Source: Micropterus salmoides (taxonomy: Eukaryota > Chordata > Actinopteri > Centrarchiformes > Centrarchidae). From it: a stretch of 64,000 nucleotides of DNA. The stretch is from assembly GCF_014851395.1 (NCBI RefSeq), contig NW_024041373.1:24096693-24160692 (forward strand). The letters are read 5' to 3'. The notes beneath the pieces were generated by a model. The model was not told the origin of the DNA. It saw nothing but the letters and a program-made list of their open reading frames with translations, and ran no database searches. A program made the position numbers and the translations under genes. This document shows positions 43,501-56,606 of this stretch, piece after piece (position 1 is the stretch's first letter; each line of letters opens with the position of its first letter).

Positions 43501-45059
43501 CATTCCAGCAGAGCCTCTCCCCCTGCCATCATCATTCTCTTCTTTATTTCAGAGCTGACTATGCCCAAGATTAGTTATTGATCAGCGAGGATATAAATTA
43601 TTCTAAAGTGAAAGCCCAACAACACAGTCATTATAGATCGACTATTGACCAGGTCCGATATATCATTCCATTTCCACTGCACTGCACCCCTGCCACTGGC
43701 CGAAGAAATGCTCAAATAATGAGATGGGGGATTTTTATGACTCGGGCACACTCTGCTTGACCTTTCGGGGAAGGTAGATGGACGATATCAGCATCGGCTT
43801 CTCAAAAGCGATGCCATTTGGAGAGTTTGGCCAGAATGACCTGGTAAATTAAGACAAAGACAGATTTCAATGGAGATGAATAGCCTGAGCATGAGCGGTT
43901 GCCTGAAGTTACTTCTTGGTTTCAAGTCAGAGATCAAATATGAAGAGTTTGTTACAAAATTAATCATTAGCCATGTGGAAGCAGCTTGCCTAAGGCTCTC
44001 TCTTGACCGCAGAAAATGAAAAGATCAGTCTTGTCCCTGGCTGACAAACCAGTTAAGTGTAAAACATTTCAATAAAAACCTTATAAAAAGTATAAATTGA
44101 TGAATTTCAGGTGATATCTTTAAAAATGGGTTCTGCCATTTGTTTCATTGTTTAATATCAATGGATCCAATGGGGCAGATGCACCATTATTTCCTGTATA
44201 TCTGACTCGTGGCGTAAGCACTTTGTGAGCCGTCTTTTGCCTCCCTGTTGCTTCCTGGTTCAATCACAGTTTTGTTTTGTTGTTGCTTTGTGCGGCGTTG
44301 TGAGCAGGCGGAGAAGGGGCTGGTACAAATGGGGGATTTTATCCACGGAGGTGTCAGAGAGTTTAGCAAAGTGTAAAATACTTAAAGCATCGGGGCAACA
44401 CAATCCCCTGCTGGTCACAGTATAAATCACCATATATTCTTATTGGCCTAAGCCCTTGTTATGAGTAAATACATCCACAGGCAAGGGAGGCTGGCAAGGT
44501 TCATGGGAGATTCATCCAGCAATAGCGGAGTGAAAGTCACAGTGTGTGTGCACATGCATGTGTGTGTGTGTGCGTGTGTGTGCACCACATACCGCTTAGG
44601 AAGGCTAAGGAGAGGATAAGGCGATCAGCAGAGGGGGAATATCACGCCTCTTAAGCATGTATACACTTACTAACTTTTACTTTTTCACCCAAAACCTAAA
44701 TAAATCCCCACTCATCTAAGCATGATAGACTTCCCTCACCCCTCTGTAGTTTTCCTCTAAATAATCAAACCTCCCTCATTTAGAGACTTTAGCCTGACAC
44801 ATTTTAAATAAAACCAAATATATGTAATGACTACATCTTATTTACAATCAGAGATGCTTGTTTACAACATTTTGTACTCACTGTTTTGGAAAACCAGAAC
44901 CACACAATATCAAGTCATTTTCTATCCCAGGCCAAAATTATTTATTGCTTTCAGTTCCTTGTCTATTTAATGGATGAATTGGGTTAACGGACAGAAGACG
45001 GGGGAGGAGGAGAAGAGGAGGGGGAAGTGAGGAAGGGAAAGAGGGAAGGGGGGAGAAAA

Positions 45060-45540
45060 ACAGTTTCATATTTCTGTAAGCCTCAAACTTTTGGCAAACA
45101 GAAGAAAAGAGAACTTGGCCCTAATTCCATCTCACGCTGGCGTTTGTGCATTCTAAGTTCTCGGGGGCTGCTCTGGCGGAGGGCCTGAGCCCGTAAATTG
45201 GATATTAGGGGGCGATATAAAGGAGCCTGTGTGTGCTCCCGTCCCGGGGAATTATTGCCTCCAATATCCCTGCGTATGCGTCTAGGGCTTCCGAAGCCAG
45301 GCCAGATAGATCCTCATCTCATAAGGGGGCCAAGACTATATCCATCGCTCCTTAACTTTTATGAAGCTCCCAAGCTCTACAATGGGATTTGCCAGGGTGT
45401 CTTTTCCCCTCATCCAAGCAGGGGGAGGGGGTGTGACAATGCAGATATAGCTGCATTCTTCGGGCTCCAAATCTCCGACCTCCTATTTGAATACAAGCAT
45501 TCCAAATTGTAAAGTGGCATTCTTCTTTTTTCTCTGTGAA
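45060..45540. promoter_or_regulatory. Candidate distal regulatory block upstream of meis1
   Basis: About 480 bp of unique sequence, moderately CpG-containing, about 15 kb upstream of the start codon. It contains GGGGGCGATATAAAGG, CCCGTAAATTGGATATTAGG and GCAGATATAGCTGC. The + strand is open for 104 codons (45198-45512), but the composition does not resemble coding sequence and no domain is seen. Confidence 0.35.
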
Positions 45541-47054
45541 GCCAGCTCTGTGGCGAGATTTCTCCCCGGTTTAAGAAATGCCTTTTTCCCTACTTCTCAG
45601 TCTTTCCATCCTGACTCTCACGCTTGCACATTTTTGTCTTTGCACATTCTTGCTTACATCTTTTCCCTGTTGTTTACGCTCACTCTCCACCTATCCTTGT
45701 ACATGTCTTGATTTCCTCTCCCTCCCTCTGTCTTTCTTAAGTCTTGTTCTCTCCTACGAAGGGCTTCAGTGACTGCCCCCCTCCTCTCCCACCATGCCCT
45801 CGTGCGCCCACCCCCACCCCCTTCTTCCCTTGGGTAATCCTAAGAAGGGGCAACACTATCAGAGGGTGTGAAATTAAATACATTACAGCATTGCGGATTA
45901 AAGTGTTTCATAGGCAGTTGCTCATCCACATCAAACTTTAGCTTTTTAAAACCTAACATTTGATCTAGGTTAGAAACCGAGGCCAGAGGAAGGGATTGGG
46001 ACACTTGTGGGCCCCAGAGAGCAGTGAGAGCCATACTCACTAGGAGAGGAGGGTGTGTAGAGGCAGACAGAGGGAAAGTAGATGGTGGTTCAGAACTTTT
46101 TCTGTTGCCGGTGCAGGAAAAACACTTGGAGGAAGTTGCCGTAAGAAGAGGAGTTGGACTAAAAATTTACAGCAGTTACTGGAAATGCCAGCAAGCAGGA
46201 AAATAAAGCAGCTGTGTGTTCTCTTTCACAAGGCATATATACGAGGATAGCGTAATCTGGGAATTAAAGTGCCTGCACACAGGGCTGTGTTTAACCAATG
46301 CAAACACAGGTAATCTTGCCTCTTTCAAAAGTAATAAATGTTAATGTGCCATTTCCCAGTTAATGAGAATTACTCACATCATCCATCACATCATCACAAT
46401 CTAGGCCACACATGGCTGCCATCTTACTGGACCACTGCTGCACGCTGGATGAAGTACGACTTCAGATACATCTCTGTGGGAAGTGTTTTCCTTATTATTT
46501 GAATGTATAGACAGCAAAGTCACTGCTGAAATGCCCTTGATCGAGGCCCCCAGTAGTAGAGGGTCGTGGTTGTACAATATGCAGTAGCTTATATTTGTTA
46601 ATGCGTGAAGGCAAAGCATGTTCAGGATCAATTGAAAAGAACAGCTGCAGTTCAGCCTGAATTTGTTGTGACTATGAAGACAACATGACAAATTTTCATT
46701 GACATTCAGACTGTGTCCCCATTATATAGAAAGTCTGCTAAATTAAATGAGGAATGATTAATTAATTTTATTGATTATCAATAAACAGAAAATTAATTGC
46801 CAACAGTTAATTGTTTAAGTTGCTCATGAAGCAAACGTTCACAGATATGAGGATTAGTGTCTAGTCTTTGTTTTATATCATCTGTAAATTAAATATCGTT
46901 AGTTTTTGGGACTTACGGTTGGACAAAACAAGCAATTTAAAGATGTCACATTCAGCCCTCAGAAGCTGTTATCTGCACTGGTGATCATCATCAAAATAAT
47001 CAAGAAAAAAATAAATAATTAAAATAATTGTTAGTTGTTTTAAATAATTGTTAG

Positions 47055-47162
47055 ACAGGGTACACCTGTTCAGGGTGTACCCCGCCTTTTGCCCAATGTC
47101 AGCTGGGATTGTCTCCAGCCCCCTGTATGCAGTATAAACGGTTGACGATGGATGGATGGTTG
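47055..47162 (+). repeat. Fragment resembling a fish retroelement 3' tail
   Basis: It reads ACAGGGTACACCTGTTCAGG, GGGTGTACCCCGCC, CCCAATGTCAGCTGGGATTG and a GATGGATGGATGG tail, the wording of a 3' end shared by many teleost LINE/SINE-type repeats (from memory). GTACACC/GGTGTACC also form a short inverted repeat. Only about 108 bp is kept. Confidence 0.55.
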
Positions 47163-47796
47163 CAATTTGTACTTTCATTGACAGAATACTTTCCACTAAA
47201 TGTGTGGTTTGGAGAATTATTTATCAACTCAGATAGTTGAGAAATAAACTAGAACTACAGTTAACTTGTAAACTTGTCAAGTCACAGTGTCGCTTTCACA
47301 CTTAAATTAACAATGATGATTTTGCTGTACAGAGCATAGCTTCACGGATGTCCGTACCTGACCAGATGGACGTCTGTGAAGTCTTTTCTGGTGATGAGTT
47401 CAGATGTGAAGGGAAGTCAGTCCAGCTGGGATCGGTCCTTTCTTTCTCTCTTTCTTTCTCTCTCTCCTTATTCCTCTCCCATTCTAATGAGTCTCCAGGG
47501 ACGCCAGCTCTCACTTAATCCACTCATCTATTTTGACTTCCTTCACTTGACAACAGTAACCTCAGAACTCCGGTAAAGGTTGTGTTCTGTCAGCTTTGTT
47601 CAATGACATCTATTGATGCAGCTCCCATGTACAAAACCGTGAGTTTGGGTTACATGGCATCAATGAATGAGTGAAGAACATAGACATTCCACAGGGTCAA
47701 GACTTCAACATTAAAGATGTCAAAAGAGAGAGAAATTTGTCATTATATAAGCATGAGGTAGCAATAACCGAGCAGAAAGAAGAGGTGGAGTGTTGG

Positions 47797-47832
47797 TATT
47801 ATATTATATTATATTATATTACATTATATTAT
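47797..47832. repeat. (TATTA)n pentanucleotide repeat
   Basis: About seven near-perfect ATTAT/TATTA units with one variant (ACATT). Confidence 0.92.
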
Positions 47833-50800
47833 GTAACTTTTTGGTGTCTTTATTTGTTAAGGTTGGTTCAACTGAGTGCAGGGATCTTTTCTCAAGACAG
47901 ACATGGTACAGAAACCAACTGCAGCTGTCTTTAAGACTTAACACAACAACTACTTGAAGATCCAACAGACACAACAGAAACATCTGTTGCTGTCTAGACA
48001 TAGCAACTTATTAAGAAAGCCTGAGAGCAGGACAAGGTTGCAACGCCTACTCTGAGAATGAAAATAGCTATATTTTTATGTGATTTATTAAGTGTGGTAC
48101 AGTATGAAGGACTTCATTACAGTAAAAAAATGTGAATACATTTCCTACTTCATTAATTTTACTAGTTTTACAAGTTAAGCCATTCACTGACAAAAATGAA
48201 AACGGAAATTCAACAAAGTGACACTAACGCTCAGTCAACACTGATATTTGTTGTTTAAAGCGAAAATTTGTTGGCTACACAACAATGCCAGTTAACTGAG
48301 GTTAATTGAGCTGACTCCTCTCAAGCTAAAGGTTAGAGTTTTCTGGAGCAGGGACTAGGGTTAATAACTTAGACCACATTCAGGCCAACTTTAGCTCTGC
48401 TTTATGAACACATGGGGGCGGTCCTTCCTGGTAACCAGACCTTAAAAGACAGTTTACTGTGATACAACGTGCACACATACCATCACAGAATTGCTCTATA
48501 AATTCACATCACATCAAACTTTTTCAGATACAGTATGTTCCCTTTTTCTAGTTGTGTATACGTAGCAATTATTATAACAACTTTTTGACTGGATGCCAAT
48601 GATGGCACCAGACTTGACTGACAGATCTGGTTAACTACAAATCCTCTATCAATGTCAATGTTTGAGTCATCTTGAGATTCGTGTTTCTTGTTGATTGTGC
48701 TACTGGGAAAAGAATCGTCTAAGGTTTTAAATTATTGATTGAAGGATTTCAGGTCACAATATTTTCCCTAAATCGGGTTCATAATGAATGGAAAAAATCC
48801 TTCATGTGATCCTCAGTCTTTCATAGGTTGATAAAGGGAGTAAACATGCACCAAAAAAATGGAAGCAATCCAACAATTTTTCCTACTTATCTGAGCATGA
48901 ATGACCAAAATGACATATGCTAAGTTCCCAATGAAGCTAACCTGACAAATGTCTTTACATTTTCACCTCCCAGATGAAAGCTGGCTAGGCCTTTGTTTAC
49001 AGGCAGAATGAAACATTTAGGTTGATGCGTGTGTCATCCCACATCCACTGTACGACCAAGCTTTCGCTAGTGACAAGTCAATCATCCTCAACCTTCCTCG
49101 GGTAAACAAGCAGCACTGAAAGAGCTGCCACGTGCTAACCAGCCGGCACGCTAGGACACTCGCTGACAATAACACCAAAGGAAAAACAGATTAATAAAGA
49201 GAGAAAGGAGGGTGAAATAAAGATAAACACAACAGAAAAGGAGAGCAGTTGGAGGTGGTTGGCGGGAAGGGGAGGGGGGTTAAGAACGCTGGCTGGCTGT
49301 GTCTCTTTGGTGAAATCTAAATGTGAGTGTATAATATGGGCCCTTCATAGGATTGATCCAGAACATTCCCCCCTTCACTGGGCTTTTCTTCCTGCTCAAA
49401 TTGAGGGATTACCCCAGGAGGAAGTGCTTTGATTAGCCACAATAGGCATCTATCCTCTGTTGATTTGTGGGATTGAGGAGGCAAATCCCTGACAAAAAGC
49501 TGATACAGAGAGCGAGGGCCACTGGATGATGCCTGGCTAAGGGGGGTTGAGTGGGGATTTTCCATAGAGAAACAACCAGGGATGGCCTCTTCCAAAAAAA
49601 AAAAATTGGCAAACGGTGAAAAAAGAAGAATCAAGGTTGGGTCGGAGGTCACACATGAGGGAGGGGGAAGGGATGTCTTGTGAAGTTCACGGCAAAGGAA
49701 GATGAGAGGGAAATTTTTAAAGGGGAACTTTATCCAAAGAGGTTTCACAATATTTCTGTGTAAAACAATAAAAAGAGTTCTGAGTAAAATGAAGAAAAAG
49801 GCCATCATGACAAACGTCAAGGTGTGACAGTTAAATCCAAAAATCACATTGACAGAGAGGATTTTTACATTTTTGTTGGAGACAACTGCTCACTTGTGTC
49901 TTCTTCGATGACTTTTACAGCTGTCAAAACTATCAGTAAGCACACTGAAAACTTGGAGGAAGTCTTTTCGTTGACAGAATCCCACAGATTATCCATATGT
50001 TTGACCTATTTCCTCATCTTCTCCTTAACACAACCCACATATCAGTAAAATGCAAGTAAAACAAGTGAAAAGATGATTGTTTCCTAAAGTGAAGTTTAGG
50101 ATACAGAATGTTGTGTTGACTCTCGTGAATTCACGAACTCGGACAATGGGGTGTTAACAGGTGTCTGCTACTAAGGGTCGTAAAATTCACTCAATACACA
50201 AAATCAAGCACTGCAGTTGAGTGTTTTTTTAGTGTTAAGAGTTAGTGGGAGAGAGGTAAACAAGAGGATCAGCCTCTTTTGTACCTCAAGCCCTTCCACT
50301 GAAAGTCTCTAATCTGCTCTCTCTTTAACCCCTGTCTCTCTGGTTACTGTTGCAAGAGACCATGGACGGTCCCTGGGCCTGCCAGGCAGGTCCTGTTATC
50401 CCAAATGAATCCCAAGCTCCTCTAAACACCGCGGTTATCCAGTTACCGTGGGGACCTGGAGCTACAAGGCACAGACAAACATGGGCTGGGTGGGAGTGTT
50501 GGGTGGAGGATTTTTGTCGGATTTACACATATATACGATTTCAAGGTTTAAAACTAAGTACCCCCTCCCCAAGGTCAGAGCCGAGGCGAAGGGGCAAAGA
50601 CATCAGTGTCGCCAGTGTCGGCTCGAGCTGCCCATGTGATGCCAAAAGGTGCAGTAAAGGCCACACGCAGTACAGAATGAAGGGTCACTGACAAAGTGGG
50701 CGTGATGTACCTGTTAGAGGCTAGAAGTGCAACTACGGCTACGGTGAGTTGAAAGGGGCAAAACTTCAAAGGAGGGGGAGGGGGGGTTCTCATTTAAATT

Positions 50801-50989
50801 CTTCAGTCCAGTCCCTGGGATTTGGTTTAATGAGCTGAGAAGCAGGGGTAGACAGCTGACTCCTGACTGTGTGTGCATGCCCATGTGTATGTGTGCGTGT
50901 GTGCACACGTGTTAGAGGAGTTTTCCCACCACTATGTCCCTATGTGCACGTATCCATGTTTGGTTTGCCAGACTACTGTGGCCATGAAC

Positions 50990-51028
50990 ACACACACACA
51001 CACACACACACACTCTCTCTCTCTCTCT
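50990..51028. repeat. (CA)n(CT)n microsatellite
   Basis: About 12 CA units followed by about 8 CT units. Confidence 0.93.
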
Positions 51029-52193
51029 TTTCTCTGAAGCCTCTCCAGCACTGGAGACTCTGCACACGCAAACATACAAGCACACACACACTCACACTGT
51101 AAAGGTCCAGGGATTTGCCAAACTGCAGCAGACTGGGTTTCTACTCAGAAGCCACAGCTCTCCCTCTTTCTGTCACTGCTGCCACTGAAACTGGTCAAAG
51201 CTGGCTGTTTTAGTGGCTCCAGAACTGTTGGCAGCAAGTTTTGGCAGCCTTGTATCTCCTTATTTTTTATTTCTCTTCATGCCTGTGTCTGTGTTTTATT
51301 CACTCTTACAAGTGGCATCTAAAATATGGCATTGCAAGCCCTCACACAAACCCTGGCTGACTAACACTTTGAACATCACGCTAATCCATCCTGTGTATTC
51401 ACCTAGTGACGTGTCACTGGTGTAAGTCACTGTTTCTCTCCGGGTGTTTGACACAGCATCGCCTGCCGTCAACCACCGCCTTTTCTTCTCCTGTTGTTCT
51501 GTTTTTCCACAGACGTCATCAGCCTAAAGGAAATGATGCTGTAGGCCCTCTGCTCTCTGGCAGAGAAGACAGACCTGGAAAAATAAGTAACACACAGGAG
51601 GGAAGCTTTTGGTTATGACCGTTGCTGTTTTGGCTGCTCGCTTTTATCAATACATGAAATATGATTAAAGCCCCAACCTTTCATATTTCTGCTATGCAGG
51701 ATACTAACATCAATATAGATGCCACTTATTGCCTCTTTAAATATAAATAATTCATGAAAATATATAATTGGAATCTGTCGACTACTGTTAAGTCCTTGCA
51801 TAAAGTAGTAAACATAAATGAAGACACTCTTGTTTTAAAAGGTTGTCCCAAGAAGATTTACCACAAGAAAATTATGATACTGAACAAACACTGCAATACT
51901 CTGTGTGGACATTTGGTCTCAAGCCTGTAAAATGTTCAGGCTTGTTAGGGAGTGTGACAGAAAGGTCCAGCTCTGGCAGACAGAGCTGAATATGACACTA
52001 GTGCTAATCTCTAACCCTGCAGGGGAAGCAGGCATACAGAGGGATCCTATTACATCTTTCATTGGGCCCCAGCGGGCCCCATCCTGAACAGAGGGATTAC
52101 TGGGGGCTCTCGCAGTCACTTAGCCATATATTGCCCCCAACCAAAAACCCACAATCCACCGCTGACATCATCAAATGGGGACAGGGCGGAGGA

Positions 52194-52194
<1 letters not shown>

Positions 52195-52279
<85 letters not shown>
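52195..52279. repeat. (GT)42 microsatellite
   Basis: 85 bp of pure TG. Confidence 0.97.
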
Positions 52280-52280
<1 letters not shown>

Positions 52281-53055
52281 AAAGGGGAAAGCATGATCAC
52301 ACTGATTCACAAGAGGTAAACAATTAGACGTCAAATTTTTGCCTTGGCATTGCAAGTAAAAGGGCTGGTGATCATTATTTGTTAATGAACGGCAACTGCG
52401 TGAAAGTAAACTTATCATCAGCAGATGTGATGGCGGGGGCCGGGACGGTGGCACGTCGCCCAGAAGCGGGCCGAGGTGGGCGGAGGGGTGGCAGTGCAGA
52501 AAAGAGAAAAATAAATGGAGCAAGGAGAAAAAGAAACAAGTGAAAGAGTAGAATGAGAATGAGGGTGGGGAGGCAGTGTGTGCGAGAGAGAAGGAAGGCA
52601 AGAAGAAGACGAAAGAAAAGAGAATTAGCTGCTGGCAGTAACAGCTGCTCTGGCCTCAATGCCAGAGTTTCAGATTGAACTTGAGGCTTGTACTGTATGA
52701 CAGCGTGTATGAGTGCCGCTGTATGCGCCGCCGCTCATGTTCTGTCGTGTGCAGGATAGATAGCACAGATAAAACGACAGCTCTATTGAGCAGCTCTGTT
52801 GTGCACCTGTCCAGCAGTATTTTTTTCTGGCTTCATTCTCCTGGATTCCACTGTGATTACCCAGCAAAATGCCGCTCCGCTGTAACATCAGCCTGCAATT
52901 TACATCCAAATTAGAATCAGATGAATAAGGAATGGCTCTTTTTTTCTGGCCATCCCTCGTCATTCTCTTCCTGTCTTCTTATAAACGCTCCACCCCCCAT
53001 CCCCATTTCCTCTCTGACCATACTGAGGCCAAGGTTGCGGTCGAAAAGTCAAAAA

Positions 53056-53134
53056 AATTCTCCTTTCCTAACCTCCTTTCCTTGACCTCAATGGAAAACG
53101 TCATGAGGTCAAGGAAAGATGTAAAGGAGAATCC
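53056..53134. repeat. Imperfect about 80-bp inverted repeat with a perfect 15-bp core stem
   Basis: CTTTCCTTGACCTCA (53076-53090) pairs exactly with TGAGGTCAAGGAAAG (53104-53118) across a 13-base loop. Outer arms ATTCTCCTTT and AAAGGAGAAT extend the stem. It may be the end of an uncharacterised repeat that continues to about 53.39 kb. Confidence 0.9.
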
Positions 53135-55218
53135 ATAAGGACTTAGGAAAAGAGGGCTCAGAGAATCCGACTGCTTTTTTCTAAGCGACGTAATTATCCT
53201 TTCGTAAAGGATGGTCCGGTGTACCCTATGCTGAAGGAGATATGAAAGGAAGCATTGAGGCACCTTTCCTTAACTTTTAGAGATTTTGAACAGCTCTTAT
53301 CATGTCTGCCACTGAAATACTTCCGGTTCACTTCACTCAGTTAGGAATCTTCCTAAGAAAAAAAGACTTTTCGAACGCAGCCCAAGTTAGCACAAATTTG
53401 ACATGACTTTCACTGAAAAAGGGGTGGATGTCTCTATCAAAACAGCCCTTTGAAGCAGGTGAGTGTATCAGTTTGGAAGGAGCTCTGGGGAGAAGAAAAC
53501 TTTTATCTGACTTACATCAGAGTTCCTATGAGACCAATAAACTCAAGTACAATAGCAATGCTGATTAAACTGAAAAATAAACTGCAGACAAAACTGAGTC
53601 ATACTGAAAAGACAATAATAATAATTTAAAGTTCAGGCTGTCTCTGTGGTTTTATTTGCTTTTTACACAGGTTTGGGAATGTTTTTCTGAACAAGTTTGA
53701 GTAAGTCATGGACATTTGCAACTATCCTAGCCCCCTCTTGTGGTAAAATATTCACAAGGTGTTTAAAATCTGATTTTTTTTTCATGAAGTATTGCTAACT
53801 GTAATGATATATACAAACACCGAACTATCATCTTATGTGAAAGTAACCATTGATCAGCAGTTATTCCCCATCTGTTGTTTTTACAAAGTAATGGGAGCAG
53901 TGTGGTGGTCAGAAAATCAGTTAGCCTGTCAAGAGGGAACTTATGATAATTATCAGCTTATGGCTACAGTGGAAAGTGTAATGTGACTTTATAATTCTAT
54001 AGTACTTTAAGTGGTTCAAACACATCACTCACCATCTTGGCAATTCCCAATTTCTACAATCAAAGCTACAATCTACATCTTATGAGTATCCTATAAGACC
54101 CACGAAAAATATTGTCACTCATCTAAGCTGTCTATCTTAAAGCAACAACTGCAAAGAAGATGCCAGCACACAAAGCAAACGGTGAGCATGGGTAATCTAT
54201 TTTAAAATAAACCAACCATGTCTTTTTTGGACAAGTCTGCCCCACTGCTACAAAGAAGCTTTGCAGGTGGAATTGAGTCAGTCTACAGACATTTCCAAGG
54301 CTAAACAAGCACACTGGCAAATTTCCCCTTAGTCAAAAGTTCTAAATGTAAAACTTTTTCTGATTACATTGTCACTCTGAGTACAGTCAGAAATGTAAAT
54401 GCTTTACCCATCTGTATTATATCCGATAATACAGATGGTCTCAGGGGAGGCTTAGTTTTTTCCACTTTCCCAGAGTCAGAAACTAATGAATGCCGTAGGA
54501 CACACCTTTTTTATAAATTTGATGTAGTCGAGGTTACAGCAACATTTAGCTATTTTGGTTCAGTTGTTGAGTCTATGTGATCATCTAGCATAATCATGAT
54601 CCCACAGGCATCCGGGTACTGAGCGAATCAAAGCAAGTAAAGTAACAAGGGGTGAGGGGGCACCTTTTTCCAAGATTTGTCTGAGGGGAGGCCCACAGTC
54701 TACGACTTTGAAAACCACTCATATATATAGGAGCTGGCTGTTCAGGTGAAGTTGCACCAAAATCCTGAATACATTATGGGTTTAGCTGCCATTATCATGC
54801 CCAATCCAAAAATGGCATAAAGCAGCTTTTCTGTCCACATGGTCTATATTCCAGTTGCAGCCCATGTACTAGACACCACATATTCTATAATCAAATCTGG
54901 ATCACACAAACTCTGCTATACGGACCACAATTTTAAGGCAAACCACTTTTTGTGGGTAGAAGGGGTGCTGTACAGCAGCAGCAAACTGGGGCTTTAAACC
55001 TCAAGCATCCACCAAGTTGCTGCTGCAGTTCCTCTCTTGTCTTTACTCAGACTCCACATCAACATGTTTACTCCCCTGGCAGAGTCTGAGGGGACACACT
55101 CTGCGGGCCTGTATAGCTGGTGGGCCAAGAGATCACAGAAACAAACATATGTTCGCTGGCAACCAAGAGCCTCAGAGGATGGTGACTGGCAACCTTTTAA
55201 CCTCTACACACTCATATA

Positions 55219-55435
55219 CAGTGGGTACGGAAAGTATTCAGACCCCTTTAAATTTTTCACTCTTTGTTTCATTGCAGCCATTTTCCAAAAATCAAAAAAG
55301 TTCATTTTATTTCTCAGTAATGTACACTCAGCACCCCATCTTGACAGAAAAAAACAGAAATGTAGAAATTTTTGCAAATTTATTAAAAAAGAAAAACTGA
55401 AATATCACATGGTCATAAGTATTCAGACCCTTTGC
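55219..55435 (+). repeat. Tc1-like left terminal inverted repeat (217 bp)
   Basis: It contains two direct repeats, AAGTATTCAGACCC at 55232-55245 and 55417-55430, which are probable transposase-binding sites. It is identical by eye to the reverse complement of 56607-56823. Confidence 0.95.
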
Positions 55436-56446
55436 TCAGTATTTAGTAGAAGCACCCTTTTGATCTAATACAGCCATGAGTCGTTTTGGGAAAGATGCAA
55501 CAAGTTTTTCACATCTGGATTTGGGTATCCTCTGCCATTCCTCCTTGCAGATCCTCTCCAGTTCTGTCAGGTTGGATGGTAAACGTTGGTGGACAGCCAT
55601 TTTCAGATCTCTCCAGAGATGCTCAATTGGGTTTAAGTCAGGGCTCTGGCTGGGCCATTCAAGAACAGCCACGGAGTTGTTGTGAAGCCACTCCTTCGTT
55701 ATTTTAGCGGTGTGCTTAGGGTCATTGTCTTGTTGGAAGGTAAACCTTCGGCCCAGTCTGAGGTCCAGAGCACTCTGGAAAAGGTTTTCGTCCAGGATAT
55801 CCCTGTACTTGGCCGCATTCATCTTTCCCTCGATTGCAACCAGTCGTCCTGTCCCTGCAGCTGAAAAACACCCCCACAGCATGATGCTGCCACCACCATG
55901 CTTCACTGTTGAGACTGTATTGGACAGGTGATGAGCAGTGCCTGGTTTTCTCCACACATACCGCTTAGAATTAAGGCCAAAAAGTTCTATCTTGGTCTCA
56001 TCAGACCAGAGGATCTTATTTATCACCATCTTGGAGTCCTTCAGGTGTTTTTTTAGCAAACTCCATGCAGGCTTTCATGTGTCTTGCACTGAGGAGAGGC
56101 TTCCGGTGGAAGCTGCAGTGATGGTTGACTTACTACAACTTTCTCCCATCTCCCGACTGCATCTCTGGAGCTCAGCCACAGTGACCTTTGGGTTCTTCTT
56201 TACCTCTCTCACCAAGGCTCTTCTCCCCCGATAGCTCAGTTTGGCCGGACGGCCAGCTCTAGGAAGGGTTCTGGTCGTCCCAAACGTCTTCCATTTGAGG
56301 ATTATGGAGGCCACTGTGCTCTTAGGAACCTTAAGTACAGCAGAAATTTTTTTGTAACCTTGGCCAGATCTGTGCCTTGCCACAATTCTGTCTCTGAGCT
56401 CTTCAGGCAGTTCCTTTGACCTCATGATTCTCATTTGCTCTGACAT
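55436..56446 (-). pseudogene. Tc1-like transposase, frameshifted
   Basis: The frame opens MSEQMRIMRSKEL with a paired-type helix-turn-helix (ELRDRIVARHRSGQGYKKIS, KSTVASII), then an AT-hook-like GRPAKLS and a second DNA-binding half. The C-terminal half has the DDE/D catalytic signature: WSDETKIELFG (first Asp), FQQDNDPKHTA (second Asp) and NPIEHLWRDLK (Glu), and ends GASTKY-stop at 55436. The length of about 337 codons is normal for the family. Two single-base shifts inactivate it. One base appears lost near 56109-56114, and one A appears gained in the 7-base run at 56048-56054. The first shift leads to a TGA at 56075-56077. The two shifts cancel, so both halves lie in the same frame. Confidence 0.93.
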
Positions 56447-56606
56447 GCACTGTGAGCTGTAAGGTCTTATATAGACAGGTGTGTGGCTTTCCTAATCAAG
56501 TCCAATCAGTATAATCAAACACAGCTGGACTCAAATGAAGGTGTAGAACCATCTCAAGGATGATCAGAAGAAATAGACAGCACCTGAGTTAAATATGAGT
56601 GTCATG

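Larger units (their letters stand above)
31001..55218. other. Upstream non-coding region of meis1
   Basis: I see no host coding exons here on either strand. Reading frames are short and lack domains. The longest is 176 codons at 49317-49847 (minus), and it matches nothing I recognise. The content is AT-rich unique DNA, microsatellites (about 32.04, 35.84, 37.26, 47.80, 51.0 and 52.2 kb), a decayed repeat at 40.14-40.56 kb, a retroelement-tail-like fragment at 47.1 kb, and unique blocks that look like candidate regulatory elements, above all 45.06-45.54 kb. Confidence 0.6.

Noticed and set aside
52116..52601. 161-codon minus frame with His-Thr repeats
   Set aside because: Extends through the 85-bp GT array; the rest is Ser/Phe/Leu-rich without similarity to anything I know.
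55017..55468. 127- and 143-codon + frames at the left edge of the Tc1 element
   Set aside because: They cross from flanking DNA into the inverted repeat, and the same peptides recur in the other repeat, so they are not genes.
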